Shown in pieces: positions 9,497 through 18,328 of a stretch of 64,000 bases of DNA (positions are counted from its first letter, which is position 1; each line of letters begins with the position of its first letter). The notes under the pieces are model-generated. The model was not told the DNA's origin. It was given only the letters and a program-made list of their open reading frames with translations, and ran no database searches. The DNA is from Aerococcus urinaehominis. GTDB taxonomy: Bacteria; Bacillota; Bacilli; Lactobacillales; Aerococcaceae. Both the position numbers and the translations under genes were made by a program. Where the stretch lies: the NCBI RefSeq assembly GCF_001543245.1, contig NZ_CP014163.1, positions 62,001-126,000 on the forward strand, written 5' to 3'.

Positions 9497-10537
9497 ATGA
9501 AGAAGAAATTTTCAATTACCGGTTTTATTTTAGCTGCTGCCCTTATTATCCTTGCCTTCAGTCTGCCACAACTGCGGGCTAGCTTCGATAGCAATCAAGA
9601 TCAAGCAAATAGTGACAAGCCAGTTAATAATCAAATTGAACATACTATCGGCTTGTTACAGATGATGGACCACCCGGCCTTGGATGAGATCCGCCAGGGA
9701 ATCTATGATGGTTTGGCTGAGCGGGGCTACCATGATGGTGAGAATATTGAAATCATTTATCAAAATGGTCAAGGTGATCAGAATAACTTGAAACGGATTG
9801 CTGATAATTTCGTCGCCCAAGATGTTGACTACTTAGTTGGTATTGCGACACCGGCTGCCCAAGCACTTAATAATGCTTCAGGACAGACCATTCCAGTGAT
9901 TGGTTCTGCAGTCTCTGACCCGGTTGGTGCCGGCCTGTTAGAAAATCCTGAAAATCCGGGTCGTCCGGTTACCGCTATTGCCGATCATGCGCCGATAAAA
10001 GAACAGATTCAATTGATTCAAGAATTTGTGCCTAATTTGAAAAAACTAGGTATCTTGTACACCTCCTCAGAAGTCAATGTTCGGCGTAATGTGGCTGATG
10101 CTATTGCTTACTGTGAGGATAACGGCATCGACTACGAAGTCAAAACAATTTCTTCGACTAATGAATTAAAACCGGTTGCTGAACAATTGGCTCAGGAAGT
10201 TGACGCTATCTATATCCCTAATGATAATACTATTGCCGGTGCCATGCCTACCTTGATTGCCGCTACCAATGCTGCCGGCGTACCAACCTTCCCAACCGCT
10301 GACTCCATGATTGCTGAGGGTGGGGTAGCGACAGTAGGCATTAACCAATACGAGTATGGCTTGCTTACAGCCAAAGTTATTGCTGACCTGATTGAAGGTG
10401 CTAATCTAAATGCCTATCCAGTCCAATACAATGATAAAAATGATTTCTACTATAATGATGAATCATTGAAGGCTTTAGGAATCAAACCACCAGCAGGATT
10501 TACAGAAAAAGCGATTAACGTCAACGAGAAAGAGTAG
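9497..10537 (+). CDS. trpX: ABC transporter substrate-binding protein, tryptophan type (TrpX)
   Basis: 346 residues with an N-terminal signal/anchor helix (KKKFSITGFILAAALIILAF) but no lipobox Cys, so it is probably membrane-anchored or cleaved rather than a lipoprotein. The rest is a two-lobed periplasmic-binding fold of the ABC-substrate-binding (PF04392) family: IGLLQMMDHPALDEIRQGIYDGL, VGIATPAAQALNN, IPNDNTIAGAMPTL. Family members bind tryptophan or related amino acids. It is the first gene after the Trp leader attenuator, which supports tryptophan as the ligand. Ligand specificity is inferred from context. Confidence 0.88.
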   Translation: MKKKFSITGFILAAALIILAFSLPQLRASFDSNQDQANSDKPVNNQIEHTIGLLQMMDHPALDEIRQGIYDGLAERGYHDGENIEIIYQNGQGDQNNLKRIADNFVAQDVDYLVGIATPAAQALNNASGQTIPVIGSAVSDPVGAGLLENPENPGRPVTAIADHAPIKEQIQLIQEFVPNLKKLGILYTSSEVNVRRNVADAIAYCEDNGIDYEVKTISSTNELKPVAEQLAQEVDAIYIPNDNTIAGAMPTLIAATNAAGVPTFPTADSMIAEGGVATVGINQYEYGLLTAKVIADLIEGANLNAYPVQYNDKNDFYYNDESLKALGIKPPAGFTEKAINVNEKE

Positions 10538-10544
10538 GTGCACC

Positions 10545-11441
10545 ATGTTAACAGTTATTCTCTCAGCCCTAGCCCAGGGCAGCCTCTATGCCATTATGGG
10601 TCTAGGCGTATATATTACCTTTAGAATTCTTAATACTCCTGATCTAACCACTGAAGGTGCCTTTGTAGTCGGTGCTAGTATTGGTGCCGCCTTCATCCAA
10701 CTAGATTTTCATCCCTTAATTAATATCCTAATCGTCTTCTTAGCGGGGGCAGCGGCTGGGGCAATTACAGCGCTAATGATTACAGCTGTCGGTATTAGCC
10801 CCCTGATTGCTGGGATTATTACCATGACTGGGGTCTACTCCCTTAACTTACGCTTTATGGGCTCGTCCAATATCAGTTTGGCCGGAAAAACCACGATATA
10901 TGACCTAGTAGCTGGCCTCCACCTACCACGTAACTTGGATACCTTGCTGGTTGGCCTTGTTATAGCTGCAATTATTATTGGTATCCTATCACTATTCTTT
11001 AAGACAGAAATGGGCCAAGCGCTGATTGCTACCGGTGATAATATCCATATGGCCAGAGCGCTGGGAATCCAAACCAAAGAAATGCAAATGCTGGGTTATA
11101 TGCTAGCCAATGGTTTAGTAGCAGTGTCAGGTAGTCTGATCTCACAAAATAATGGTTATGCTGATATTAACTCTGGGGTTGGTACTGTGGTAATCGGCTT
11201 AGCAGCGGTGGTACTTGGTGAAGTAATTTTCCCGAATGTTAAGTTATTAGTTCGGATGGCAACCATCATTGTCGGTGCCATTGTTTACCAATTACTCCTA
11301 ACACTTGTTTTACAACTTAACTTTAATACTGAGGACTTTAAACTCTTCTCAGCTTTAATTCTTGCTATCTGTCTGGCAATTCCAGCCCTTAGAGGGCGTC
11401 TGATGGGCCGCCGCCAAAAGAAGGGAACGGTGAATGAATAA
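10545..11441 (+). CDS. trpY: ABC transporter permease, tryptophan type (TrpY)
   Basis: 298 residues, about eight or nine hydrophobic segments, of the BPD_transp_2 (LivH-like) family. The start MLTVILSALAQGSLYAIMGLGVYITF and the segment GDNIHMARALGIQTKEMQMLGYMLAN are characteristic; the latter is the coupling region that contacts the ATPase. It lies 7 bases after trpX, and its stop overlaps the ATPase start (TAATG), so the three proteins are made from one mRNA. Confidence 0.88.
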   Translation: MLTVILSALAQGSLYAIMGLGVYITFRILNTPDLTTEGAFVVGASIGAAFIQLDFHPLINILIVFLAGAAAGAITALMITAVGISPLIAGIITMTGVYSLNLRFMGSSNISLAGKTTIYDLVAGLHLPRNLDTLLVGLVIAAIIIGILSLFFKTEMGQALIATGDNIHMARALGIQTKEMQMLGYMLANGLVAVSGSLISQNNGYADINSGVGTVVIGLAAVVLGEVIFPNVKLLVRMATIIVGAIVYQLLLTLVLQLNFNTEDFKLFSALILAICLAIPALRGRLMGRRQKKGTVNE

Positions 11442-12217
11442 TGGTACAACCAGTAATGCGTTTAGAAAATATTAGTAAGGTCTTTAACAAGGGGACTGCC
11501 GATGCCTTCTTTGCCCTTAATGGCATTAACTACCAGATTAATCAAGGTGATTTTATCACCATAGTTGGTGGTAACGGGGCAGGTAAATCAACCATGCTTA
11601 ATGCCATCGCAGGTAACTTCCCGCTTGATAGTGGCCGTATCTATCTGCGTGACCAAGACATCACTAAAACCGATGAGGTAGACCGGGCTGCTTATGTCGC
11701 GCGTGTCTTCCAGGATGCCAAGCAGGGGACGGCACCGAGAATGACGGTAGCTGAAAACTTAGCCTTGGCCGAACGTCGCGGTGAGTCACGCCGGCTGCGC
11801 TTAGCCTTAAGTGACGACCAGCGCGGCCGCTATCAGGACATGCTAAAGAGCCTAAATTTGGGCCTAGAAAATCGTCTTGATGCTGAAATTGGTCTCCTAT
11901 CAGGGGGGCAACGTCAGGCCATTGCGCTTTTGATGGCGACGATAAAAAAACCAGAAATTCTCTTACTTGATGAGCATACAGCTGCTCTAGATCCAAAAAC
12001 CTCGCGTAAGATTCTTGAAATTACCGCTGAACGGGTGGCTGAAGACCGGTTAACTGCTATTATGATTACGCATAATCTGCAAGATGCCTTAACCTATGGC
12101 AACCGGATGCTTCACTTGCACCGCGGCCAAGTCGTTAAAGATTACACAGCAGAAGAGAAGGCCCAGCTCACTGCCGGCCAACTCTATGAAATTATGGAAG
12201 CTATCCAAGAAAATTAA
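11441..12217 (+). CDS. trpZ: ABC transporter ATPase, tryptophan type (TrpZ)
   Basis: 258 residues. Walker A GGNGAGKST, signature LSGGQRQA, Walker B ILLLDEHTAALDP and the switch His in MITHN are all intact. It energises uptake through TrpY. It carries an intact A7 run (11944-11950), showing that not every 7-base run in the window is broken. The operon ends at a strong terminator shared with the convergent nrdH. Confidence 0.9.
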   Translation: MVQPVMRLENISKVFNKGTADAFFALNGINYQINQGDFITIVGGNGAGKSTMLNAIAGNFPLDSGRIYLRDQDITKTDEVDRAAYVARVFQDAKQGTAPRMTVAENLALAERRGESRRLRLALSDDQRGRYQDMLKSLNLGLENRLDAEIGLLSGGQRQAIALLMATIKKPEILLLDEHTAALDPKTSRKILEITAERVAEDRLTAIMITHNLQDALTYGNRMLHLHRGQVVKDYTAEEKAQLTAGQLYEIMEAIQEN

Positions 12218-12253
12218 AAAAATCGCGTCCCACAAATTGGGGCGCGATTTTTT
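12217..12253. terminator. Two-way terminator between trpZ and nrdH
   Basis: AAAAATCGCG and CGCGATTTTT arms, extended by CCC/GGG pairing, flank a short loop. The A run and T run make it usable from both sides. Confidence 0.85.
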
Positions 12254-12255
12254 AC

Positions 12256-12483
12256 TTAGTCTTGCGCTAAGGATTCTAAGCGGTCAGGACGGAAACCTGA
12301 GAAAGGTTCAATACCTTCAGCTTCTACAACTGGTAAAGATGAGAAGCCCAATGCTTTGACATGGTCAAGCGCTTCTTCAGATTCAGTCACATCTAGAACT
12401 TGGAAGGTGACTTCCTTGTCTTCTAGATACTTTTTCGTGAAATTACATTGCATGCAGTTGGGTTTTGAATATACAGTTACCAT
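12256..12483 (-). CDS. nrdH: NrdH-redoxin (glutaredoxin-like electron donor for class Ib ribonucleotide reductase)
   Basis: 75 residues. The active-site motif is CMQC (C10, C13), with LPVVEAEG giving the cis-Pro loop and FSGFRPDRL the C-terminal signature that separates NrdH from ordinary glutaredoxins. It is reduced by thioredoxin reductase and reduces NrdE. The nrdI/E/F genes are not in this window. Two NrdR-like boxes lie just upstream (separate entry), supporting co-regulation with ribonucleotide reductase. Confidence 0.93.
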   Translation of the reverse strand: MVTVYSKPNCMQCNFTKKYLEDKEVTFQVLDVTESEEALDHVKALGFSSLPVVEAEGIEPFSGFRPDRLESLAQD

Positions 12484-12514
12484 TATATTGAGTCATCCTT
12501 TTCTATTTAGGCCA

Positions 12515-12561
12515 CATCTATATATAGTGGCTTTTTTTGCAATAAACACAATATATAGCCA
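12515..12561 (-). promoter_or_regulatory. Pair of NrdR-like boxes upstream of nrdH
   Basis: Box 1 CATCTATATATAGTGG (12515-12530) and box 2 ACACAATATATAGCCA (12546-12561) resemble the NrdR consensus ACACWATATATWGTGT, box 2 more closely. Their centres are 31 bp apart, the three-turn spacing known for NrdR box pairs. Confidence 0.65.
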
Positions 12562-12745
12562 GTTGGCGTAAAAGTCAAGCGCTAGCTAGGTAAAAAGCTT
12601 GTGACTTTTTTAGCGAGGCCTTGGTTAGGGGGCCCCTTAAATATTCTTAAGTAATTTGTATAGATTTTTGTATCTTCGTTTAATTTTCATATTATTTTCA
12701 TAAATGACCTCTATACTAAGAGTAAATATAAAGGAGGAAAATAAT

Positions 12746-13273
12746 ATGTCAAATGACAATCAATCAAGCTTTTCATGGGCCGACCTACTAATTGGTGCCC
12801 TGTATATCATTGTCGCTTTAATTGCTTTTAGAAATCCTGTTTCATCCATTTTGGCTATTGCTTTTGTATTTGGTTTTGCCATGATCTTAGGCGGAATTTT
12901 TGCCTTAGTGACGCGCAACCGGATAAATGAGCGTTTTGGTACCAATATGATAGGGACCCTAATCCTAGCAATCATCCGGATCATTCTAGGTGTCATCGTT
13001 GTCTTCAATATCGAAATTGGTGTCTTAACTATGCCTGTTGTGCTAGCCCTCTGGTTTATTTTTGAGGCGATTATGGGCATCTATTTAGCCAATACCATTA
13101 AAGCTGTTAATGGTGGTTTTTACTGGTTATCAATTATCATCTATGTCATTTCACTCATTGTCGGCTTCTACTTACTCTTTAACCCGGCGACAGCCTTAGC
13201 CCTACTGCCATTCTTAGTAGGCGTTTATTTCATGTTTAATGGTATCCGCGCCATTGTGTCCGCTTTTGTTTAA
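12746..13273 (+). CDS. HdeD-family (DUF308) membrane protein
   Basis: 175 residues from the ATG at 12746, which has AAAGGAGG upstream (the longer frame from 12704 lacks one). Six evenly spaced hydrophobic segments with short loops, and repeats of the GxxxxxxGIxxL type seen in DUF308/HdeD proteins. HdeD in enterobacteria is linked to acid resistance; in Firmicutes the role is unknown. A -10 TATACT (12712-12717) is visible but no good -35. It is monocistronic. Confidence 0.8.
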   Translation: MSNDNQSSFSWADLLIGALYIIVALIAFRNPVSSILAIAFVFGFAMILGGIFALVTRNRINERFGTNMIGTLILAIIRIILGVIVVFNIEIGVLTMPVVLALWFIFEAIMGIYLANTIKAVNGGFYWLSIIIYVISLIVGFYLLFNPATALALLPFLVGVYFMFNGIRAIVSAFV

Positions 13274-13285
13274 GCTAGCTTTAGG

Positions 13286-13440
13286 AGGGTGTGAGAAAAA
13301 GCGTTTAGGCATGGACTACTTTTTGCTATAGCCGTAGCATTTTCAATGCGTACGGATATAGTATGCCGTGCTCGAACCCGACTATGCTGCTAATATACGT
13401 ATAATAACGAGAGCCCGGGACTTATGTTCCAGGCTCTTTT
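13286..13440 (+). repeat. Dispersed intergenic repeat, copy A
   Basis: Starts AGGGTGTGAG and ends in a hairpin GAGCCCGGGA / TTCCAGGCTC followed by T's. It shares CGAACCCGACTATGCTGCTA and a tail ATAATAACGAGAGCC-like segment with copies B (30737-30908, reverse) and C (43134-43352). The 3' hairpin can act as a terminator for the HdeD-like gene. Confidence 0.8.
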
Positions 13441-13498
13441 ACTCTACTTTCAATTAGGCTACAATTAGTTTAAAAATAACAGAAAAAGGGTGGTATTT

Positions 13499-14368
13499 AT
13501 GAGTCAGCATATCCAAGCCATTGACCTGAGTGTCAAGTTAGTTAGCCAGTGGATTCCCAACCGCCAGAGTCGCTCTTATAAGGGTAACTATGGCCGTTTA
13601 CTCTTGCTGGGTGGCAACCAGCAGATGGGTGGCGCCATCCAGATGTCTGCCAATGCCGCCATTAATGCTGGTGCTGGGCTCACTACGGTCGCGACCGCAC
13701 CGATTAATTTTCCGGCCCTGCACGCTAACCGGCCCGAAGCCATGGTCCTTGATCGTTACGATTACCAGGCACTTACCGACCAGATGGCCAAGAATGAAAT
13801 TATCCTAGTTGGCCCTGGTTTAGGCCGAGATACCCAGGATTGGCAGGAAATTTACCAGGCGCTGATGTCGATAGACCAACGCAAACTTGTTATTTTAGAT
13901 GGGGATGGTATTACCCTGTTAGCCGACCAACCAGCTAGCATCTATGACCTAGCGAAACACCATACGCTAGTCTTGACGCCCCATCCAGGAGAGTGGTCGC
14001 GTCTAAGTCAGGGTAAAATTCCTTTAACTGATAACCAGGCTATTTGCCAGTGGGCTAATAACCACCGGCTGTATCTGATTTTAAAGAGCGAGGCTAGCCG
14101 TATTTTTCTTCCCCAAGGTGACTATTATTATCAAAATACCGCTGGCAATCCCGGCATGGCCACAGGGGGAATGGGGGATACCTTGGCTGGTATGGTTGCT
14201 GGCCTAGCTGGTCAAATCCAGCCACTCGAGCAAGCCCTAGCGCTAGCCACATACCTTCATTCCTATATTGGTGACCAGCTCTACCAGGACCACTACGTTG
14301 TTTTACCTACCATGATAGCTGATCAAATTTCTTATTACCTGAAGCAGTTTGAGCAGGATAACAAATAA
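13499..14368 (+). CDS. nnrD: ADP-dependent NAD(P)H-hydrate dehydratase
   Basis: 289 residues. The ATG at 13499 follows AAAAGGGTGG; a GTG at 13490 is less likely. The YjeF C-terminal (ribokinase-like) domain is complete: LLLLGGNQQMGGA, AGAGLTTVAT, ILVGPGLG and the signature NPGMATGGMGDTLAG with the catalytic Asp. It repairs hydrated NAD(P)H at the cost of ADP/ATP. The epimerase domain (NnrE) found fused in many bacteria is absent, as is usual for the Bacillus and lactobacillus form. Confidence 0.93.
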   Translation: MSQHIQAIDLSVKLVSQWIPNRQSRSYKGNYGRLLLLGGNQQMGGAIQMSANAAINAGAGLTTVATAPINFPALHANRPEAMVLDRYDYQALTDQMAKNEIILVGPGLGRDTQDWQEIYQALMSIDQRKLVILDGDGITLLADQPASIYDLAKHHTLVLTPHPGEWSRLSQGKIPLTDNQAICQWANNHRLYLILKSEASRIFLPQGDYYYQNTAGNPGMATGGMGDTLAGMVAGLAGQIQPLEQALALATYLHSYIGDQLYQDHYVVLPTMIADQISYYLKQFEQDNK

Positions 14369-14379
14369 ATAATCAACTT

Positions 14380-14405
14380 AACGCAGGCTTTTCCTGCGTT
14401 TTTTT
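14380..14405 (+). terminator. Terminator after nnrD
   Basis: AACGCAGG and CCTGCGTT arms around a 5-base loop, followed by a T run. Confidence 0.85.
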
Positions 14406-14447
14406 GCCGCAAATTGAATTATTTTGATTGTTTTTGAATAAAAATGA

Positions 14448-14496
14448 TTGATTTATAGGAATGAAGCTGGTATACTATCCTTAGAAATCGTTTTCA
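14448..14496 (+). promoter_or_regulatory. Fructose operon promoter with cre site
   Basis: -35 TTGATT (14448-14453), 17-base spacer, -10 TATACT (14471-14476). AGAAATCGTTTTCA (14483-14496) matches the CcpA cre consensus TGWAANCGNTNWCA except at the first base and overlaps the expected transcription start, so glucose repression by CcpA is predicted. Confidence 0.75.
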
Positions 14497-14524
14497 AGTA
14501 TGAATAATGAAAGGAGGCATACTA

Positions 14525-15277
14525 ATGTTGGCAGCTGACCGCCATCAAATGATTATTGATTTAGTCAAAGAACGGGGGACAGCCACTGTTCAAGAGCTGT
14601 GTGACCTGACCACAAGTTCTCTGTCAACCATCCGCCGAGACCTGAACCAGCTGGACCAGGCTGGTCGGCTTAAAAAGGTGCATGGGGGTGCCCAATATCT
14701 GACTGAATTTGGTGAGGAGACTGACCTATCTAGTCGATCTGTGGAGCATTTAGCGGCCAAAAGAGCCATAGCCCAATATGTAGTCAAACAAGTCATAAAA
14801 CCTGGCCAGCTGATCTACCTGGATGCGGGCTCAACCTGCTTACAGGTTATTGAAGCCCTGCCGATAGGCGCCAATATTATGATTGTTACTAATGGTTTAG
14901 ACCAAGCCTATACCGCTATCCACCGGCAAATTGACACGATTCTGTTAGGTGGCGCTATTCGTCCTTTGACCCGGGCCATTGCCGGTACAACGGCTTACCA
15001 GCAATTATCCGCTTATAATTTTGACCAGGCCTTCTTGGGCATTAATGGCATTGATAGCCACTACGGTCTAACAACAACTGCTAGGGAAGAGGCTGATTTA
15101 AAAGGATTGGCTAGTCGCCATAGCCGCCGTTATTTTCTGTTAGCTGACCAGACCAAGTTTGGTCAGGCCTATGATCAAAGAGTGGTCTTCGATCAAGCAC
15201 CTACTATTATTACTAATTCGGGACCAATTGATGCCCAATTCCACCAACGCTATCGTATTAAGGAGGTTGATGTTTAA
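14525..15277 (+). CDS. fruR: DeoR-family regulator of the fructose operon
   Basis: 250 residues from the ATG at 14525, eight bases after AAGGAGG. N-terminal DeoR helix-turn-helix (LVKERGTATVQELCDLTTSS and STIRRDLNQLDQ) and a C-terminal sugar-phosphate sensor domain with LDAGSTC and ITDQTKF-like LLADQTKFG. It is the first gene of regulator-fruK-fruA, the usual Gram-positive order, and probably responds to fructose 1-phosphate. Its stop overlaps the fruK start by one base. Confidence 0.9.
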   Translation: MLAADRHQMIIDLVKERGTATVQELCDLTTSSLSTIRRDLNQLDQAGRLKKVHGGAQYLTEFGEETDLSSRSVEHLAAKRAIAQYVVKQVIKPGQLIYLDAGSTCLQVIEALPIGANIMIVTNGLDQAYTAIHRQIDTILLGGAIRPLTRAIAGTTAYQQLSAYNFDQAFLGINGIDSHYGLTTTAREEADLKGLASRHSRRYFLLADQTKFGQAYDQRVVFDQAPTIITNSGPIDAQFHQRYRIKEVDV

Positions 15278-16188
15278 TGATTTATACACTTACTTTAAAT
15301 CCAGCTATAGATTATATTATGTATCTCAATGACTTAGACTTGGGTGAAACTAACCGGTCTAAATCGGAACGTTTGTTGCCAGGTGGTAAAGGCATTAACG
15401 TTTCCCGGGTCCTAAACCAACTAGGCCAAGAAAATACCGCTCTCGGCTTTTTGGGCGGCCATACCGGCCAGTTTATCAGTGATTGGTTACGTGCTGAAGG
15501 TAGCCAAACAGATTTTGTCAACATTTCAGGCCAGAGCCGTATCAATGTCAAACTAAAAGGTGAGCAGGAAACAGAAATTAATGGTCAAGGGCCAGAAATC
15601 AGCCCAGAAGAAGTTACAGCCCTATTGGCAAAAGTCGATGTTTTGAACCAGGATGACTTATTAATTATTACCGGTAATGCGCCAGCCAGTTTAGGGGCAG
15701 ATTTTAATACCCGCTTAGCTAAACACTGTTCAGACCGGCAGATTCCTTTTGTGTTAGATATAGCCAGTCCTGATTTGTTTGATATTTTGCCTTACCAACC
15801 GGTACTGGTCAAACCTAATCGCGCCGAATTAGAGGCTTTGTATGATACTAAAATTAGCAATCAAGCTGACACCATCGCTTTGGCCCAAGATATCCTGGCT
15901 AAAGGGGCCCAAAATGTAATCGTATCCCTTGGTGGCGACGGCGCTTTGCTAGTCAACCAAGACGGTGCCTTCCAAGCCAACGCCCCTGCTGAACGGGTTG
16001 TTAATACAGTCGGAGCGGGTGACTCGATGGTGGCAGGATTTGTCGCTAGCTTAAGTCAAGGTCAGCCAGCTGGCCAAGGACTTAAATTAGGCAGTGCTTG
16101 TTCTGCTGATACCACTCAAAATGAAGATTTGGCAACTAAAGATGGGATTGCGCGCATGCTTGATAAAGTAATTGTGGAAAAAATTTAG
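15277..16188 (+). CDS. fruK: 1-phosphofructokinase
   Basis: 303 residues, PfkB/ribokinase fold. Signature 1 GGKGINVSRVL and signature 2 NTVGAGDSMVAGF with catalytic Asp are intact, and the start MIYTLTLNPAIDYIMYL is typical of FruK/LacC. It converts fructose 1-phosphate from the downstream PTS to fructose 1,6-bisphosphate. Translation is coupled to the regulator and the PTS gene follows after 12 bases. Confidence 0.93.
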   Translation: MIYTLTLNPAIDYIMYLNDLDLGETNRSKSERLLPGGKGINVSRVLNQLGQENTALGFLGGHTGQFISDWLRAEGSQTDFVNISGQSRINVKLKGEQETEINGQGPEISPEEVTALLAKVDVLNQDDLLIITGNAPASLGADFNTRLAKHCSDRQIPFVLDIASPDLFDILPYQPVLVKPNRAELEALYDTKISNQADTIALAQDILAKGAQNVIVSLGGDGALLVNQDGAFQANAPAERVVNTVGAGDSMVAGFVASLSQGQPAGQGLKLGSACSADTTQNEDLATKDGIARMLDKVIVEKI

Positions 16189-16200
16189 GGGGAAAATGAG

Positions 16201-18150
16201 ATGAATTTAACTGATATTATCCGGCCGGAATTAATGCTAATTCCTGCCCAAGCAACAACTAAGGCCGGCATTCTTGATGAAATGGCCCAAAAACTGGTTG
16301 ACCAGGGGGCTGTCAATGATTTTGAGACCTTCCGGGCAGCTATTCAAAACCGCGAAGAACAAATGTCAACTGGCCTAGGGGAAGGTATTGCCATGCCCCA
16401 TGCTAAGACTGAAGCTGTCACCAAGACTTCAGTTGTCTTTGCCAAGAAACCTGAAGGGTTAGACTTTGAATCCTTAGATGGACAACCAGCCAAACTTTTC
16501 TTCATGATTGCTGCCGAGGGTGGTGCCGCTGATACTCATTTGAGTGTCTTAGCTGAACTTTCTAAATTATTAATGAACAAGGACTTTACCACTGCTCTAT
16601 TAGCAGCCCAAACACCTGACCAAGCGAGTGCGGTGATTGGCCTAGCCCAAGCGGCCTTGGATGCTGAAGCTAAAGCGGAAGCTGCCCAAGAGGCCAATGC
16701 TGGTCAAGCAGACCTAGCAGCTGACCAAGCTGGCGATACTGACCAACCATATTTGATTGCGGTAACAGCTTGTCCAACTGGTATTGCCCATACCTATATG
16801 GCTGAAGACGTTTTGAAGCAAGCTGCTGAAAGACGTGGTATCCGCATCAAGGTTGAAACCAACGGCTCTGATGGGGTGAAACACCAACTCACTCAATCCG
16901 ATATTGACCAAGCTGATGGGATTATTGTTGCGGTTGGTAAGAAAGTTGCTATGGACCGTTTTTCTGGCCACCGCGTGGTGCAAAGACCAGTTGCTGATGG
17001 CATTAATAAAACGGATGAGCTGATTGACCTAGCCTTGTCAGGCGAGGCCCCAATCTACAAATCAAGCGGTAGTGATAGCCAAGCCCAAGCAGCTACTAGT
17101 CAAAATAAAGACAAGGGCTTTAGCTTAAGAGGTGTTTATGATGACTTGATGTCAGGTATCTCTGCTATGCTACCATTCGTAATCGCCGGCGGTATCATGC
17201 TCGCTATTTCCTTCCTACTAGAGCATATTGTCGGAGGAGACTCAGCTTGGTTTACCAGCTTTAACAGTATTGGTTCGGCTGCCTTTAGCTTTTTAATTCC
17301 GGTTTTAGCGGGTTACATTGCCCAGTCAATCGGAGGGCAACCAGCCCTAGTTGCCGGTTTTGCCGGTGGGGCGCTGGCTGTGACTGCCAATGCCGGTTTC
17401 CTTGGTGGTTTAGTGGCTGGTTTCCTAGCGGGTTATGCTATGAAATTTATCATCAAAGCCCTAAGCGGTATGCCGCAATCTCTGGCAGGGGTTAGAACCA
17501 TCCTGCTTTATCCAGTGGTCAGCTTACTGGTAGTCGGCCTCCTCATGTACTTTGTCTTTGGGCCAATCTTCGGTATTGTCAACCAAGCCATGCTCGACTT
17601 CCTGAACAACTTAGGTACTGGTAACTTGGTATTACTCGGTGCTTTACTGGGTGGTATGATGGCTATTGATATGGGTGGTCCTTTTAATAAAGCTGCTTAT
17701 GCCTTCTCAATTGGTATCTTTACTGATACGGGCGATGGTCGTTTTATGGCAGCTGTTATGGTTGGTGGTATGATTCCACCAATGGCAATTGCCCTAGCCA
17801 CCATGCTCTTTAAGTCTAAATTCACGGAAAAACAACAAGCTACCTCTCTAACTAATCTAATCATGGGCTTATCCTTCATTACAGAAGGTGCCATTCCTTT
17901 TGCTGCTGCTGATCCATTACGGGTGATTGGTTCCAGCGTAATCGGTGCCGCTATCGGTGGTGGACTGACTCAATTCTGGAACACTGCTGTACCAGCCCCT
18001 CACGGTGGTATCTTTACTATCTTAGCCTTGGGTGAAAATCGCTTGCAAATTGTCTTAGCTGTCTTAATCGGTACCTTGGTATCAGCCTTAATTTTAGGTT
18101 TTTGGAAGAAACCAGTTGAAGATCAGCTAATTGCTGAAGTAGAGGAATAA
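16201..18150 (+). CDS. fruA: PTS fructose transporter EIIABC
   Basis: 649 residues. Domain order EIIA (about 1-150, phospho-His H67 in AMPHAKT), an Ala/Gln-rich linker, EIIB (about 183-285, phospho-Cys C191 in VTACPTGIAHTYM), and EIIC (about 310-640, eight or more membrane segments, GGPFNKAAY and ITEGAIPFAAADP motifs). It imports fructose as fructose 1-phosphate. It is the last gene of the fru operon and is followed by a terminator at 18170-18205. Confidence 0.95.
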   Translation: MNLTDIIRPELMLIPAQATTKAGILDEMAQKLVDQGAVNDFETFRAAIQNREEQMSTGLGEGIAMPHAKTEAVTKTSVVFAKKPEGLDFESLDGQPAKLFFMIAAEGGAADTHLSVLAELSKLLMNKDFTTALLAAQTPDQASAVIGLAQAALDAEAKAEAAQEANAGQADLAADQAGDTDQPYLIAVTACPTGIAHTYMAEDVLKQAAERRGIRIKVETNGSDGVKHQLTQSDIDQADGIIVAVGKKVAMDRFSGHRVVQRPVADGINKTDELIDLALSGEAPIYKSSGSDSQAQAATSQNKDKGFSLRGVYDDLMSGISAMLPFVIAGGIMLAISFLLEHIVGGDSAWFTSFNSIGSAAFSFLIPVLAGYIAQSIGGQPALVAGFAGGALAVTANAGFLGGLVAGFLAGYAMKFIIKALSGMPQSLAGVRTILLYPVVSLLVVGLLMYFVFGPIFGIVNQAMLDFLNNLGTGNLVLLGALLGGMMAIDMGGPFNKAAYAFSIGIFTDTGDGRFMAAVMVGGMIPPMAIALATMLFKSKFTEKQQATSLTNLIMGLSFITEGAIPFAAADPLRVIGSSVIGAAIGGGLTQFWNTAVPAPHGGIFTILALGENRLQIVLAVLIGTLVSALILGFWKKPVEDQLIAEVEE

Positions 18151-18169
18151 ATCCAACTTACTAAAAAAC

Positions 18170-18205
18170 CAGCCTTTATTCTTAAGTAATAAGGGCTGTT
18201 TTTTT
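18170..18205 (+). terminator. Terminator after fruA
   Basis: CAGCCTTTATT and AATAAGGGCTG arms, 7-base loop, then a T run. Confidence 0.8.
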
Positions 18206-18328
18206 AATTTTCTCCCTTTACCCGCTTTGGTGAAGCAACCAGAGCCGTTTTGACGCGCATAAAAGCTTTTTCATCACCTTAAATATGGTATGCTAGGGCT
18301 AATAAAAAAGCTAAAACAAGGAGACGAC

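Noticed and set aside
12511-12537. Plus-strand terminator (GCCAC...GTGGC then T7)
   Set aside because: No plus-strand gene ends here; the stem overlaps NrdR-like box 1, so I read it as operator sequence.
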